DNA of 43,785 nt, from positions 1-43,785 of the forward strand of contig JWZX01002696.1 of NCBI GenBank assembly GCA_001275005.1, given 5' to 3'. The translations under genes and the position numbers were made by a program. The stretch comes from Chrysochromulina tobinii. Its lineage: Eukaryota > Haptophyta > Prymnesiales > Chrysochromulinaceae. The notes under the pieces were generated by a model. It ran no database searches and had not been told where the DNA came from. It saw only the letters and a list, made by a program, of their open reading frames with translations. Shown one piece after another: positions 27,677-36,878 of this stretch (within the stretch, counting starts at the first letter, position 1; the number at the start of each line of letters is the position of its first letter).

Positions 27677-30600
27677 ATGCTCACGGGAGCACGCCTCCGC
27701 GGCGCGGCGCGAAGAGCGTCCGTGCAGGCGCGAGCAGCAGACCTCGCGCAACCTAACCCCGTGCGCGAGAAAGAGCTTGAGGCCAAAGACAAGGAGAATG
27801 CGATGCAGGGCATCGTGGCCGACCTCGTGCTCATCTATCCGATCGAGACGGCGGAGGAAATGAAGACTGAAGGAGCTCGCAAGGAGTTCGACAAGCGGCA
27901 GGAGCGGCGCGCGGACCTGATTTACAGTCTAGAAAAGGCCCGCCTGATGGTTCAGAAGAACCCGAGCCGCGACGGCAAGTTCATGTACATCAAAGTCTGG
28001 GCCACGCTCGAGCTCCTCATCGAGAAGGCGAGCCAGGAAAAAGTGGAGATGCTCGTCCGCCCGGAGGCGATCCCGGTAACCGTGACTGCAACCAGCGATT
28101 CGGGTCACAAAATCCAGCGTTTGATCCCCAAATGCTTTATGATAGGGGAGGTGGCGAAGCGCAATTACCGCGACTTTGACCCGGATGCTATTGACGACTA
28201 TGAGCGCAAGAACGGGCGCCTCTTCTCGAGCCTCGAGCGGCAGCGGCTCATCTACGGAATCCTCGAGGGCACCGAGGAGTCCGGCGGCGCGCAGCAAGAC
28301 CTCGACGAGCTCTATAGCACGAAGGCTCTCTCCGAATACCTGTGGCCGCACACGTCCGAGAAGGATGAGCTCTGGGACAGATGGGGCGGCATGGACGAGT
28401 GGGGCCCGATCAAGGGCAAAGGGCGCACTTTCGTTCCCGACTGTCTCCGCATTTTGTTCTGGGCGCTCCTCCTACTCTTCTACATTCTCTCGACCAGCAT
28501 GCCTTCGCGCAGATTCGACCTCGCGTGCAGTATCACCCTCGGCGTCTTGCTCTCGTTCGCTGGGACCATGGGCATGTTCAATCAGCCGTTGCACAAGGTG
28601 CGCGACTACTTCGGCGAGAAGACGGCCTTCTACTTCGCGTGGATGGAGCACTACGAGACCTACCTCATCTACCTGTCGATCCTCTCGCTCTTTGCCATCT
28701 CGGCCGACGCCTCCGAATCGCCGCCTGTGAAAGAAGCGACGACGCCCGAAGAGATCGCAGCTGAGTCTCGCCAGCTGATGTCGGCCTACTCGAAGCTCAT
28801 CTACTGCCTCGTGGTCGCTACGTGGACGACCGTCTACATGGAGAGCTGGAAGCGCAAGAATGCAACGCTCGCGTACATCTGGGACGTGTCCGACTTCGAA
28901 GAGAAGGAGGACCCGCGCCCCGAGTTCATCAGGAACTTCAACAGCGGCATTTGGAGGGCAAGCAAGAAGGAAGAGGAGGGCAAGAGCTGCTGGGAGAACA
29001 TGTGCAAGGATATGCACATGAAGGAGGGTCCCGGCTTTTTCACGAATGACGGCAGGTTTGTCGAGGTCGAAGCGAAGAGCAGCTCCGCGACGGAGAAGCA
29101 GATCTACTTCCCCCAGAAGCACCGCTTCACGATCATCACCTTTTTTGCCATGCCGCAGCTCCTCTTGTTCACCAGCGCGATGATCGTCGGCGCGGCTTCG
29201 ATCATGGTCTTCAAGTTTCTCGTGAATACGACCGATCTCTTCCTCAATGATGAGTTCTGGGGCAAGGGCTTCGGCCAGCAAATTCCGATGCTGTTATCGG
29301 TGATCTGGATGTCGATCATGAACTGGGTGTACACAGCACTCGCCACATGGCTCAACGGCCTCGAGAACTACCGCACTGATACCGAGTACGAAGACCATCT
29401 CATCCTCAAGGTGATGCTGTTCACCTTCATCAACTCGTACATCACGCTCTTCTACATCGGATTCGCGAAGGCCATCGGCTACCCTCTCAACTTGGGCAAG
29501 TATGGAGAATACGAGGACATGTGCGGCTTCTTTCCGGGGAATGGGCCTCCCGCGCCTTGGGACGGTGCCGCCCAGGGTGTCTGCGGCGTGAAGCAGGGCT
29601 GCTTCCGGTACGCCCAAGTCAAGCCACTGTGCCCAACTCAAGCCACAGACTGCTGCGACTATGACGCGCCCACGGTGGAAAAGTCTGGGTGCGATTTCAT
29701 CTTCATCGAGCGCGACTGCACCTCGGACCTGCGCCTGATGATGGTGAGCTACACGCTGCTCAAGCAGGTGTACGAGGGCCTGCTGCAGGTTGCCATCCCC
29801 ATGGTATTGACATGGATGAACAAGATAACCCTCCATAAGAAGATCAAGCAGATGGAGATCGAGAAAGAAAAAGAGAGGAGCAAGCGTGAAGGAGAAGCCT
29901 TCTCCACCGCCGAGGAGGGTCCGCCTCCGCCGCCGTCAAGCAAGGACGAGGAGCTACCACTCCCCCCGCCGCCGCAGCCCGCGAGCGAGAAAGTCGAATT
30001 GGCAGTACCCTCGCCGCCTCCCTCGCCGCCTGAACAAGAGATGACAATTGCGGTCAAAGTGCTATCGGACAAAGGTAGCTCGTGGCTCAGGAAGGGATCG
30101 ATGGCGCGTGACGAGATGTCGCCCGACGAGGCGCGCGAAGCCTTCCACAAGGCGATCGAGCTCGAGGTCACGCATGAGCGCTTTGAGGGCACTTTGGACG
30201 AGTACTTGACCAAGGTGACCCAGTTCGGCTACGTCTCCATGTGGTCGCCCGCCTTTTTGATCGCCTCGATCTCGGGGGCTGTGGGCAACTTTATCGAGCT
30301 CCGACTCGACGCGATCAAGGTTCTCCAATCGCGCCGGCGCAAGTACGAGGGTGCGGCGGACATCGGCACATGGCGGGATGTGATCGTCCTCATGTCGTGG
30401 ATCGCGCTGCCCGTCAACGCCTTGCTCCTCGTCTTCACCTCGTGGACCTTTCGCAAGTACGTGATCGCCCCCGGCATCGCCACAGGCCCCTGCAAGGAAG
30501 CCAAGCCCTTCGGGTTCTCTGTCGCCGACAGCGCCTTCCTCCTGCAGCCCAGTGGCGGCGGCTCACTGCCTGCATATCAGGCGATGCTCTCGCCGCGCGC

Positions 30601-31150
30601 GCGCTTCTACGGCACGAACACGACCTTCTATACCAAGTGCGAGCAGAATATCAACGACTGCTGGGCGCCTGTGGGCGGCGTCGAGTGGCTGCCCGCGATG
30701 ACATACCTCGTCGGTCCACGCTGGGCTGTCGGGCATTCACCTACCACGGTCAGGCTTTCTAAGGCGCTCTGTGACCCAGAGTCGCCGCTGCACCACCCGA
30801 TGCATTGCCGCACGTGCCAAGGCTGGGGCAACGAGGTGCTCTTCATCCAGCTGTGTGTGTTTGTCATCGTGGAGCATATCCTCCTCATCTTCAAGTTGAT
30901 CCTTGCCTACGCCATCCCCGACTCGCCGGAGTGGGTGCGCGATGCGATCGCGCGCAGAGATTTCGTTGAGGCTAGGCTGTCCAAACGTGCGGTGGCGAAA
31001 GAGCTCCTTGACCCGGGGATTATCGCAATCCACCGTGAGGAGCTGAAGAAGGTGGAGATCGCCAAGATCAAGCTGCTCCTGAATGTACCCACCCCCATCG
31101 GTGGACCTGCAGGTGGACCGCAAGCAGGTGCATCTGTGGACCTGATCTGA
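27677..31150 (+). CDS. anoctamin (TMEM16) family membrane protein
   Basis: This 1157-residue protein starts at an ATG. About 255 cytosolic residues precede the membrane part. Anoctamin hallmarks are strong: VRDYFGEKTAFYFAWMEHYE, VYMESWKRKNATLAYIWDVS followed by DFEEKEDPRPEF, TEYEDHLILKVMLFTFINSY, and LTKVTQFGYVSMWSPAFLIA with GNFIELRLDAIKVL. The last helices end near residue 1080 (LCVFVIVEHILLIFKLILAY). TMEM16 proteins are calcium-activated chloride channels or lipid scramblases. Of the calcium-site acids, Glu842, Glu874 and Asp878 appear conserved, while the position three after Glu842 is Thr845 rather than Glu. A cytosolic Lys/Glu- and Pro-rich insertion lies at about 720-800, and a Cys-rich lumenal loop at about 615-680. 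Channel versus scramblase cannot be decided. Confidence 0.92.
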   Translation: MLTGARLRGAARRASVQARAADLAQPNPVREKELEAKDKENAMQGIVADLVLIYPIETAEEMKTEGARKEFDKRQERRADLIYSLEKARLMVQKNPSRDGKFMYIKVWATLELLIEKASQEKVEMLVRPEAIPVTVTATSDSGHKIQRLIPKCFMIGEVAKRNYRDFDPDAIDDYERKNGRLFSSLERQRLIYGILEGTEESGGAQQDLDELYSTKALSEYLWPHTSEKDELWDRWGGMDEWGPIKGKGRTFVPDCLRILFWALLLLFYILSTSMPSRRFDLACSITLGVLLSFAGTMGMFNQPLHKVRDYFGEKTAFYFAWMEHYETYLIYLSILSLFAISADASESPPVKEATTPEEIAAESRQLMSAYSKLIYCLVVATWTTVYMESWKRKNATLAYIWDVSDFEEKEDPRPEFIRNFNSGIWRASKKEEEGKSCWENMCKDMHMKEGPGFFTNDGRFVEVEAKSSSATEKQIYFPQKHRFTIITFFAMPQLLLFTSAMIVGAASIMVFKFLVNTTDLFLNDEFWGKGFGQQIPMLLSVIWMSIMNWVYTALATWLNGLENYRTDTEYEDHLILKVMLFTFINSYITLFYIGFAKAIGYPLNLGKYGEYEDMCGFFPGNGPPAPWDGAAQGVCGVKQGCFRYAQVKPLCPTQATDCCDYDAPTVEKSGCDFIFIERDCTSDLRLMMVSYTLLKQVYEGLLQVAIPMVLTWMNKITLHKKIKQMEIEKEKERSKREGEAFSTAEEGPPPPPSSKDEELPLPPPPQPASEKVELAVPSPPPSPPEQEMTIAVKVLSDKGSSWLRKGSMARDEMSPDEAREAFHKAIELEVTHERFEGTLDEYLTKVTQFGYVSMWSPAFLIASISGAVGNFIELRLDAIKVLQSRRRKYEGAADIGTWRDVIVLMSWIALPVNALLLVFTSWTFRKYVIAPGIATGPCKEAKPFGFSVADSAFLLQPSGGGSLPAYQAMLSPRARFYGTNTTFYTKCEQNINDCWAPVGGVEWLPAMTYLVGPRWAVGHSPTTVRLSKALCDPESPLHHPMHCRTCQGWGNEVLFIQLCVFVIVEHILLIFKLILAYAIPDSPEWVRDAIARRDFVEARLSKRAVAKELLDPGIIAIHREELKKVEIAKIKLLLNVPTPIGGPAGGPQAGASVDLI

Positions 31151-31702
31151 AACCTCTCGGGCTTGTGCACGGCTGCCTGCATCAGACTGGATCTGAACAA
31201 GTCGACCGGAAGGTCGAGGATCGTCCGCCGCCTGACTCTCGTACACATCCGCAGCGCATGCGTAGGGGACGACCTGGTTACAGATCATACCATACCATGC
31301 TGCGCTCTCATGAATTGTGCGCGCTGACACAGCCATGCGTCAAGACTGAAGATAGACGCAGAGAGCCCGAACTATGCCCCGGCTTGTGCGGGGGATGGGG
31401 CGGGGCAAATTCCGAGCGCTAACTGGGCCGAATCCGCGTGTATTAATGGCTGGAAATCGCCTCCGAAATTACATGGGCGAAGGTTGCGTCGAGTCCGCAT
31501 CGTGATTAAAAGTGTGCATGCGAGACATCGCTCAAATGTATCGGGCGTCGGCCCCGAAACGAAACGAGCCAACGCAACCTGTGCAACCAATAGCTACCAA
31601 GAACCAAAGCACGCGAACCAAATACTACCGTAGTAGCATCGGATGCCAATCAGCAATCATATCCCTTGGTCGTGAAACCGCGTCACTCTCACAGTCTGTT
31701 TT
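31151..31702. other. convergent intergenic region, no gene
   Basis: This 552-bp region lies between the 3' ends of the anoctamin and ankyrin/dioxygenase genes. It contains CCGAAACGAAACGAGCC near 31553 but no open frame with domain content, tRNA or repeat array that I can support. Confidence 0.45.
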
Positions 31703-33193
31703 CTATGGTCCCTGATGTCCCGTACCTGCGGGCACGGCGCCGAGCAGGGTGTGCCACCTCGCCATGAACTGCCGAAAGTCGCCCACAGCCTCGGGGACGA
31801 GCAACGTGCGCCAGAGCTCGTCCGCAACGGCCTGATCATCGACAGGCGGCGTGCCCGCCAGATTAGGATCAACGGGGCACGTGGTGAAAAAGGAGGGAAT
31901 CGCAAAACGCGTGCCAGAGGCGAGTGGCTCGACCTCGTGCATGTTCTCCCATCCGGCGGAGAAGATGATGGCGGCACCGCGGCTGGGCGAGAGTGGCGTG
32001 ATCACGCGCTCGCTACCCTGGCCGGGCGCGGGCGGATCGTTCCATGAGAACGTGCCCCCCTCAAAGTCTTGACCCTGCGTGCTCAGATAGAGCACAGCAG
32101 AATAGTGGAACTCGGGGTGTGTCGACTCATCGGAGTGGAGGCCGCCCTGCCTGTCTTGGGCGCCAATGAAGCACGAGACGAATGTTTGCATGGGTAAGAC
32201 CGATGAGAGTGGCAGCCCATACTCGTGCGCGATCGCGCGGCGCATGCGCTCGACGAAGCGCACGAAGAGGAGCGTCGTGCGCATGTCGCGAAATGCGCAC
32301 TTTTGGAGCGAGAACTGATGCAGCGGAGGCACGATCGCATGCTGGAGCTCCTGCAGGAAGGCCTCCGTCTCAGTGGCGGTCGCAAAAAGTGGGAACGCGA
32401 CGCGCGAGCATGCCGCACAGCACTCGCCCCCCTCACAGACGCGCCCCTCGCGAAGGGTGAGCTGCACCAGCTCCTCGTCGATCAGGTTCGTGCCTGTGCC
32501 CTCCATCGCAGGCTGCATGCACGTCACATTGCTGATGAGCTTCTCGCGATTGATGAGCTGCTGCAAATCGGCCTCAAATACAAGACGCAGTAGCTGCGGC
32601 ACTGCGGCCGGCAGATGCGACGCCTGCGTCCCCGCGGCGGCTTCGCACATCTGCACCGCCGCCCAGAAGGCGTCATGAGATAAGGCGTCATCCATCTCCA
32701 CGCCGGCCTCGACCATGGCGCTCAGGAGGGCGGCATCGCCCTTCTGCGCCGCCCTTGAGAAAGGACGCATGCCCGCGTTAGAAACAGCATCTGCACGTGC
32801 GCCGCCCGAGAGGAGTCGCTGCACGCATTGAAGATGCCCGCGGCCGACCGCGGCGTGCAACGGAGTGTTTCCATCTTCGTTCGCTGCATTTGGCTCTGCA
32901 CCATGCTCGAGCAAAAGTGACACGACGTCGCCATGTCCATTGACCGCAGCAAGATGAAGCGGCGTGCTCTTCCATTCGTTGCGAGCATTGACTTCGACCC
33001 CGGCTGCAAGGAGCAGCTCGACGGCGATTGCGTTGCCAGCCGCTGCCTCATCATGCAACACCGTATCGGTAGCCACGGCGGCATTGGCTACGGCACTGCT
33101 CCGCAGAAGTATTCGTTGTCGCGGACGTGTTCGTTGAGTCAACGATACCGACGAGCTGGTGCTCGAGACGAGCAGCAACAGCAGCACGCGCAT
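31703..33193 (-). CDS. secretory ankyrin / 2-oxoglutarate-Fe(II) dioxygenase (prolyl-4-hydroxylase-like)
   Basis: The open frame starts at a GTG; the first ATG, 33193, gives 496 residues and a signal peptide (MRVLLLLLVSSTSSSVSLTQ). Four ankyrin repeats occupy about 43-170 (STPLHLAAVNGHGDVVSLLL; NTPLHAAVGRGHLQCVQRLL). The C-terminal half is a double-stranded beta-helix oxygenase. Its metal ligands are visible: His353 and Asp355 in GGLHSDESTHPEFHYS, and His419 in GWENMHEVEPLASGTRFAIP. Arg429 is the likely 2-oxoglutarate-binding residue. FEGGTFSW and GAAIIFSAG are typical of the P4H-like family. Such enzymes hydroxylate proline or lysine in secreted proteins. The adjacent minus-strand gene encodes a Pro-rich surface protein, a plausible type of substrate (inference). 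Confident domains. Confidence 0.88.
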   Translation of the reverse strand: MRVLLLLLVSSTSSSVSLTQRTRPRQRILLRSSAVANAAVATDTVLHDEAAAGNAIAVELLLAAGVEVNARNEWKSTPLHLAAVNGHGDVVSLLLEHGAEPNAANEDGNTPLHAAVGRGHLQCVQRLLSGGARADAVSNAGMRPFSRAAQKGDAALLSAMVEAGVEMDDALSHDAFWAAVQMCEAAAGTQASHLPAAVPQLLRLVFEADLQQLINREKLISNVTCMQPAMEGTGTNLIDEELVQLTLREGRVCEGGECCAACSRVAFPLFATATETEAFLQELQHAIVPPLHQFSLQKCAFRDMRTTLLFVRFVERMRRAIAHEYGLPLSSVLPMQTFVSCFIGAQDRQGGLHSDESTHPEFHYSAVLYLSTQGQDFEGGTFSWNDPPAPGQGSERVITPLSPSRGAAIIFSAGWENMHEVEPLASGTRFAIPSFFTTCPVDPNLAGTPPVDDQAVADELWRTLLVPEAVGDFRQFMARWHTLLGAVPAGTGHQGP

Positions 33194-33362
33194 GGAGGGA
33201 GAACACACTCGCGAGGTGGCGCGAGGTCGAGGTCGCGAATAAGAAACCCAGTCTGTGAACAGTTTCGTTCATGACATACGATTGATTAACTACTAGTTCA
33301 AAAACACCGTAACTACCGGTCCGGAAGAAAAAGGGCAGGCATACCAAAAAGGGATGGGGTTG

Positions 33363-35411
33363 TCAATCGTCGAGATTCCAATCGCGGGTCTGCTTCCCTT
33401 CTTGCTTCGACCCTTGATGGATTCGAGGCCATGTGGGCTCCATGGTGGACGTGCTGGTGGGCTCTTTAGGTGCATCGCCAAGGAAGTCGTCGTCGCCCAT
33501 CGCGGCTGCCTGCATTAGAGCCGCCTTCCCAATGAGGCGAGGCACCTTGCTCAGCCGAGTGCGCATGGCTTCCATCTCGTGGGCCTGTCTCTCTTCCCGC
33601 TGCCCGGCGGCCCAGGGCTCCTCCTCATTTAAACCAGCTTGGATCATCTTCACATTCGGCAGTGAAGTGAGTGAAGAGGGAGCGACGTGGTAAGGTGCCA
33701 CGTGGGGGGCGCTAGAAGAGCCAGTTGGCAGCACCGTGGGGATAGCGGATGACGGGAGCATCGAGCATGGCGCGCACCAGGGCGTGCACACGGGTGCGCA
33801 CAATGGTCGAACAAGTGACTGATGTGAGAGAGCTGGGGTCCATGGTAGAACCTCGATTGGCTTCATTTGTACCACCTCAGCTGGCCCAGGTGGTGCCACC
33901 ATTGGCCCAACCGTTGGGCAGGGTACCCGGCAAGGCGTTCTACCGGCGGTGTGTCGCATGCTCTGCAGTACACTTTCCATCTCCTCGGCGAGGATGACCT
34001 TGAGGCGCGCACTGCTCTCTTTGATGCTCTCCGCGGCCGTCGACTCGGCCGCGGGGCGTCCGACGTGACGCCCGACGGAATGTTCGGCAGAGAGCTCGAG
34101 CGTCCACGTAGCAGCAAAAGGGGGTCGACCGAGGTCAGGTCCGCCAGGTCGACCGTACTCGAGGCGCTGCGTCTCAGGGGGGTCGTGCTCGGAGGGGTCG
34201 TGCTCGGAGGGGTCGTCGTTCTCGTCGAGGATACTCCGGCGCTCGTCACGACGTTCGTCATGGCTGCTGCTTCTGCTGCTACTGCTTCGAGCTGCACCGC
34301 CGACTGCTCGGAGGCGGGCATGCAGAGCGCTGCATTGCGCGCCGCATGCTTCTCGACATCCTTCGCTCAGGCTTGTACCCTCTTTAGGCCACACGACGAC
34401 CGCAAATAAGACCGTCGCTGCGAGACAGACGGCGAGGGCGGCATGGAGCATCATGCTGTGAGTCATGCTGCTGTCGGCTCGCGATACTGGCGCCGCGGGT
34501 GGGTGTGGCGGCGAGGGCGGCAAAGGTGGCGAGGGCGGTGGAGGCGCGTGCGGTGGTGGCGAGGGGCTCAGCGAGGGAGGTGGGTGTGCGGGAGATGGTG
34601 AGGGCGCGGACGGTGGCGGCCGTGGAGGCGGTGGCGACGGATCTGGTGGCGCGGGAGGTGGCGGGGAGGGTGAGGGAGGCATCGGTGATGGTGGAGGCGA
34701 CGGCAAAGGCGGTGACGGCGGCAGCAGCGGCGGTGGAACGGGTGGTGGTGGTGATGGCGGCGGCGGAAGCGGAGGCGGCGGTGGCAGCGGAGGAGGCGGA
34801 TGTATTGGAGGAGACAATGGCGGCGATGGTGAAGGTGGAGGTAATCTAGGCGGTGGCGTCGGAGGCGGCGGATGTGGAGGCGGCGGATGTGGAGGCGGCG
34901 GATGTGGCGGAGGAGGAAGCCGCGGCGGAGGTAAAGACGGAGGCGGCGGTGTTGGAGGCGGCGGAATTGGAGGCGGCGGAGATGGTGGAGGAGGAGGCTG
35001 CGGTGGAGGTGAAGATGGTGGAGATGGTGGAGGTGGGGATGGTGGTGGTCCAAAGAAGGTGGCGAAGCCGACGGCGCCGACGCGATGCTGCGAAGGTCGA
35101 GTGCCAGTTGGGCACTCCCGAAATGAGCAAGAGCGCCGGCTGAAGTCGTACACAAAGGCAGAACAAGTCGACAGCATTAAGCATGTCCGCGCACAGTCAG
35201 GCGGTGCGGCATCCTCCTGCTGACCAACAGCCGCGCACTGATCGTCACTCCAAACTTTTGCGTACGCTGCAAAGCCTGGCGGAGGGGTGAGGAATATGAG
35301 GGATGCCATTTTGCGTTGCCCTGTTGTGCGGCGTAAGAGTTCAGCTTCGTTCTGTTTTGCATGCAAACCCCCCACCCAAGCGCATGCCAGCCTGACAGCC
35401 GTCAGGAACAT
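33363..35411 (-). CDS. PAN/apple-like, poly-proline, single-pass membrane protein
   Basis: This 682-residue protein starts at an ATG at 35411; Met35 is an alternative. Residues about 55-105 form a Cys-rich PAN/apple-like module (WSDDQCAAVGQQEDAAPPDC; CLMLSTCSAFVYDF; CSFRECPTG). Residues about 120-312 are SPPPP and PPPSPPP repeats, like extensin or pherophorin rods that are hydroxylated and glycosylated at the cell surface. A membrane helix at 319-340 (LHAALAVCLAATVLFAVVVW) is followed by a roughly 340-residue tail rich in Glu, Arg and Pro with HDERRDERR and EHDPSEHDPPE repeats. The likely topology is an external PAN head and proline stalk with an internal tail. The signal peptide is weak (TAVRLACAWVGGLHA). 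No known family covers the whole protein. Confidence 0.75.
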   Translation of the reverse strand: MFLTAVRLACAWVGGLHAKQNEAELLRRTTGQRKMASLIFLTPPPGFAAYAKVWSDDQCAAVGQQEDAAPPDCARTCLMLSTCSAFVYDFSRRSCSFRECPTGTRPSQHRVGAVGFATFFGPPPSPPPPSPPSSPPPQPPPPPSPPPPIPPPPTPPPPSLPPPRLPPPPHPPPPHPPPPHPPPPTPPPRLPPPSPSPPLSPPIHPPPPLPPPPPLPPPPSPPPPVPPPLLPPSPPLPSPPPSPMPPSPSPPPPAPPDPSPPPPRPPPSAPSPSPAHPPPSLSPSPPPHAPPPPSPPLPPSPPHPPAAPVSRADSSMTHSMMLHAALAVCLAATVLFAVVVWPKEGTSLSEGCREACGAQCSALHARLRAVGGAARSSSSRSSSHDERRDERRSILDENDDPSEHDPSEHDPPETQRLEYGRPGGPDLGRPPFAATWTLELSAEHSVGRHVGRPAAESTAAESIKESSARLKVILAEEMESVLQSMRHTAGRTPCRVPCPTVGPMVAPPGPAEVVQMKPIEVLPWTPALSHQSLVRPLCAPVCTPWCAPCSMLPSSAIPTVLPTGSSSAPHVAPYHVAPSSLTSLPNVKMIQAGLNEEEPWAAGQREERQAHEMEAMRTRLSKVPRLIGKAALMQAAAMGDDDFLGDAPKEPTSTSTMEPTWPRIHQGSKQEGKQTRDWNLDD
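34490..35055 (-). repeat. proline-rich (CCN) low-complexity repeat
   Basis: About 570 bp of imperfect CCTCCGCCNCC-type repeats encode the poly-proline stalk. Within it the unit ACATCCGCCGCCTCC is tandemly repeated about three times (34861-34911 on the plus strand, read as GGAGGCGGCGGATGT). The opposite strand gives a long Gly-rich frame that I regard as a shadow. Confidence 0.85.
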
Positions 35412-35474
35412 GTAGCCGTAGAAGTTAAGGGCACGGTACGCCCGGCATGGCGCCTTTCACACGTGAGCCAGATA
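35412..35474. promoter_or_regulatory. 63-bp divergent gene start region
   Basis: The PAN/poly-proline gene (ATG 35411, minus) and the aldo-keto reductase (ATG 35475, plus) diverge from only 63 bp. If the reductase used ATG 35361 the two coding regions would overlap head to head, so the downstream ATG is preferred. Promoter elements must lie within or overlap the 5' coding ends. Confidence 0.45.
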
Positions 35475-36455
35475 ATGCGGTGGTGCCTCGTGCTGGTGCT
35501 CTTCCTCACTCTATCCAGCGTCGCGGTCGCAGCAAAAGCGGCGAAAATCATCGCCAAGAAGGGTCCAGGAGGCTTCAGTGCCAATGGTTTTGGAAAGAAG
35601 ACGGCGACTCTCTCGCCGACCGTAAAGCTGAATACCGGAGCAGATATTCCCATGCTAGGATTCGGAACGTATCGCACCGGCGGGCCTGAGCTCCAGGTTG
35701 CTTTGCGACACGCAATTGCAGCCGGCTACCGGCACCTTGACACGGCCAGCTGTTACAATAACGAGGCAATCGTGGGCGCAGCGCTGAAAGAGTCGGGTCT
35801 CCCGCGCGAAAGCTTCTTCATCACCACGAAGCTTTGGTGCACAGATCACGGCACTGAACGGACGCGAAAGGCCATCAAAGCATCACTTGAGAATCTGGGC
35901 ACGGGCTACATCGACCTCTATCTCATCCATGCTCCGTGGCAGCTCGACATCGCCAAATCGCCCGAGGAGGTCAGCATGCTACGCAGGGAGAGCTGGAGAG
36001 TCATGGAGGAGTTTCATCGGGATGGCGTGTTGCGAGCCCTCGGCGTCTCTAATTTCGAGCCGCGGCACATCGACGACATTCTGGCGTGCGCGGGCGTCAA
36101 GCCGGCCGTCAACCAGGTGGAGCGCCACGCGTACCTGGCGCAGACAGAGCTGCGAGAGTACTGCGCCCGCCATGAGATCCTTCTCGAAGCCTATGGCTCG
36201 GCTGGCGCCAAGGGGTTGCTTGAGGACCCCGTCGTACGTGCGATCGCGGCCGCGCACGGCCGCACGGCGGCGCAGGTCTCACTCAAGTACTCCGTCCAAC
36301 GCGGCATCGTCGTGCTGGCGAAATCGGTCACCGAGAAGCGCATCGCTCAGAATGCCAAGCTGTTCGACTTCGAGCTCTCCGAAGAGGATCTCGCGAAGCT
36401 CGAAGCGCTGGACTGTGGGCAGCGCAGCTACTGGGATAACAGCAACGCGCCGTGA
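35475..36455 (+). CDS. aldo-keto reductase with signal peptide
   Basis: The open frame extends up to ATG 35361, but I choose ATG 35475 because it starts a strong signal peptide (MRWCLVLVLFLTLSSVAVAA) and avoids overlap with the divergent gene; this gives 326 residues. The catalytic tetrad is complete: Asp89 and Tyr94 in GYRHLDTASCYNNE, Lys119 in FFITTKLW and His152 in YLIHAPW. The NADP-binding block is LAKSVTEKRIAQN (281-293). AKRs reduce aldehydes and ketones with NADPH in a TIM barrel. The signal peptide indicates entry into the ER, and thus secretion or a complex plastid, which is unusual for this normally cytosolic family. Substrate unknown. Confidence 0.9.
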   Translation: MRWCLVLVLFLTLSSVAVAAKAAKIIAKKGPGGFSANGFGKKTATLSPTVKLNTGADIPMLGFGTYRTGGPELQVALRHAIAAGYRHLDTASCYNNEAIVGAALKESGLPRESFFITTKLWCTDHGTERTRKAIKASLENLGTGYIDLYLIHAPWQLDIAKSPEEVSMLRRESWRVMEEFHRDGVLRALGVSNFEPRHIDDILACAGVKPAVNQVERHAYLAQTELREYCARHEILLEAYGSAGAKGLLEDPVVRAIAAAHGRTAAQVSLKYSVQRGIVVLAKSVTEKRIAQNAKLFDFELSEEDLAKLEALDCGQRSYWDNSNAP

Positions 36456-36878
36456 GTGCCGTGACACGTGCCGACGAGCGACGTACTTTGTATCGAATCG
36501 AATGTGTGCTCCGCCACGTATAATACGATTCGTATAGTCGATAGCGATTAGCGAAAAGGCGACATAGTACGCACTTCAGACGGTCCGAAGACGGGCGACA
36601 AGAAACGGCGCGGCAAAGCTTGTTTGATGACGTGAATCTCAAAAGAAAATTCGCTTTCCTTGCATTGAATATTACCCCAATACCCGTGGTGGTACAGTAC
36701 CCGGTTTCAAAGACACCGCGGGGAGCCGGGACACAGTCACACGGGACACACACGGGACAGAAGGGCGCACAGAGGACTGTACGACATCCCCCCGGTGTCT
36801 TTTTAGTGTCATGAACACTTGTTTCGTTGGGTGTATTGAACTTTTTGAACTTGCGCGCGCGGTGTGTGCGGGCTTATC
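36456..36878. other. intergenic region with small repeats
   Basis: This 423-bp gap holds an inverted repeat ATACGA-T-TCGTAT (36523-36535) shortly after the reductase stop, and two ACACGGGAC copies near 36739-36757. It contains the promoter of the NEK-like kinase. No gene is supported. Confidence 0.45.

Noticed and set aside
34465-35223. 252-residue Gly-rich plus-strand frame
   Set aside because: It mirrors the poly-proline repeat of the minus-strand gene, which has a PAN-like module and a membrane helix; the Gly-rich frame has neither.
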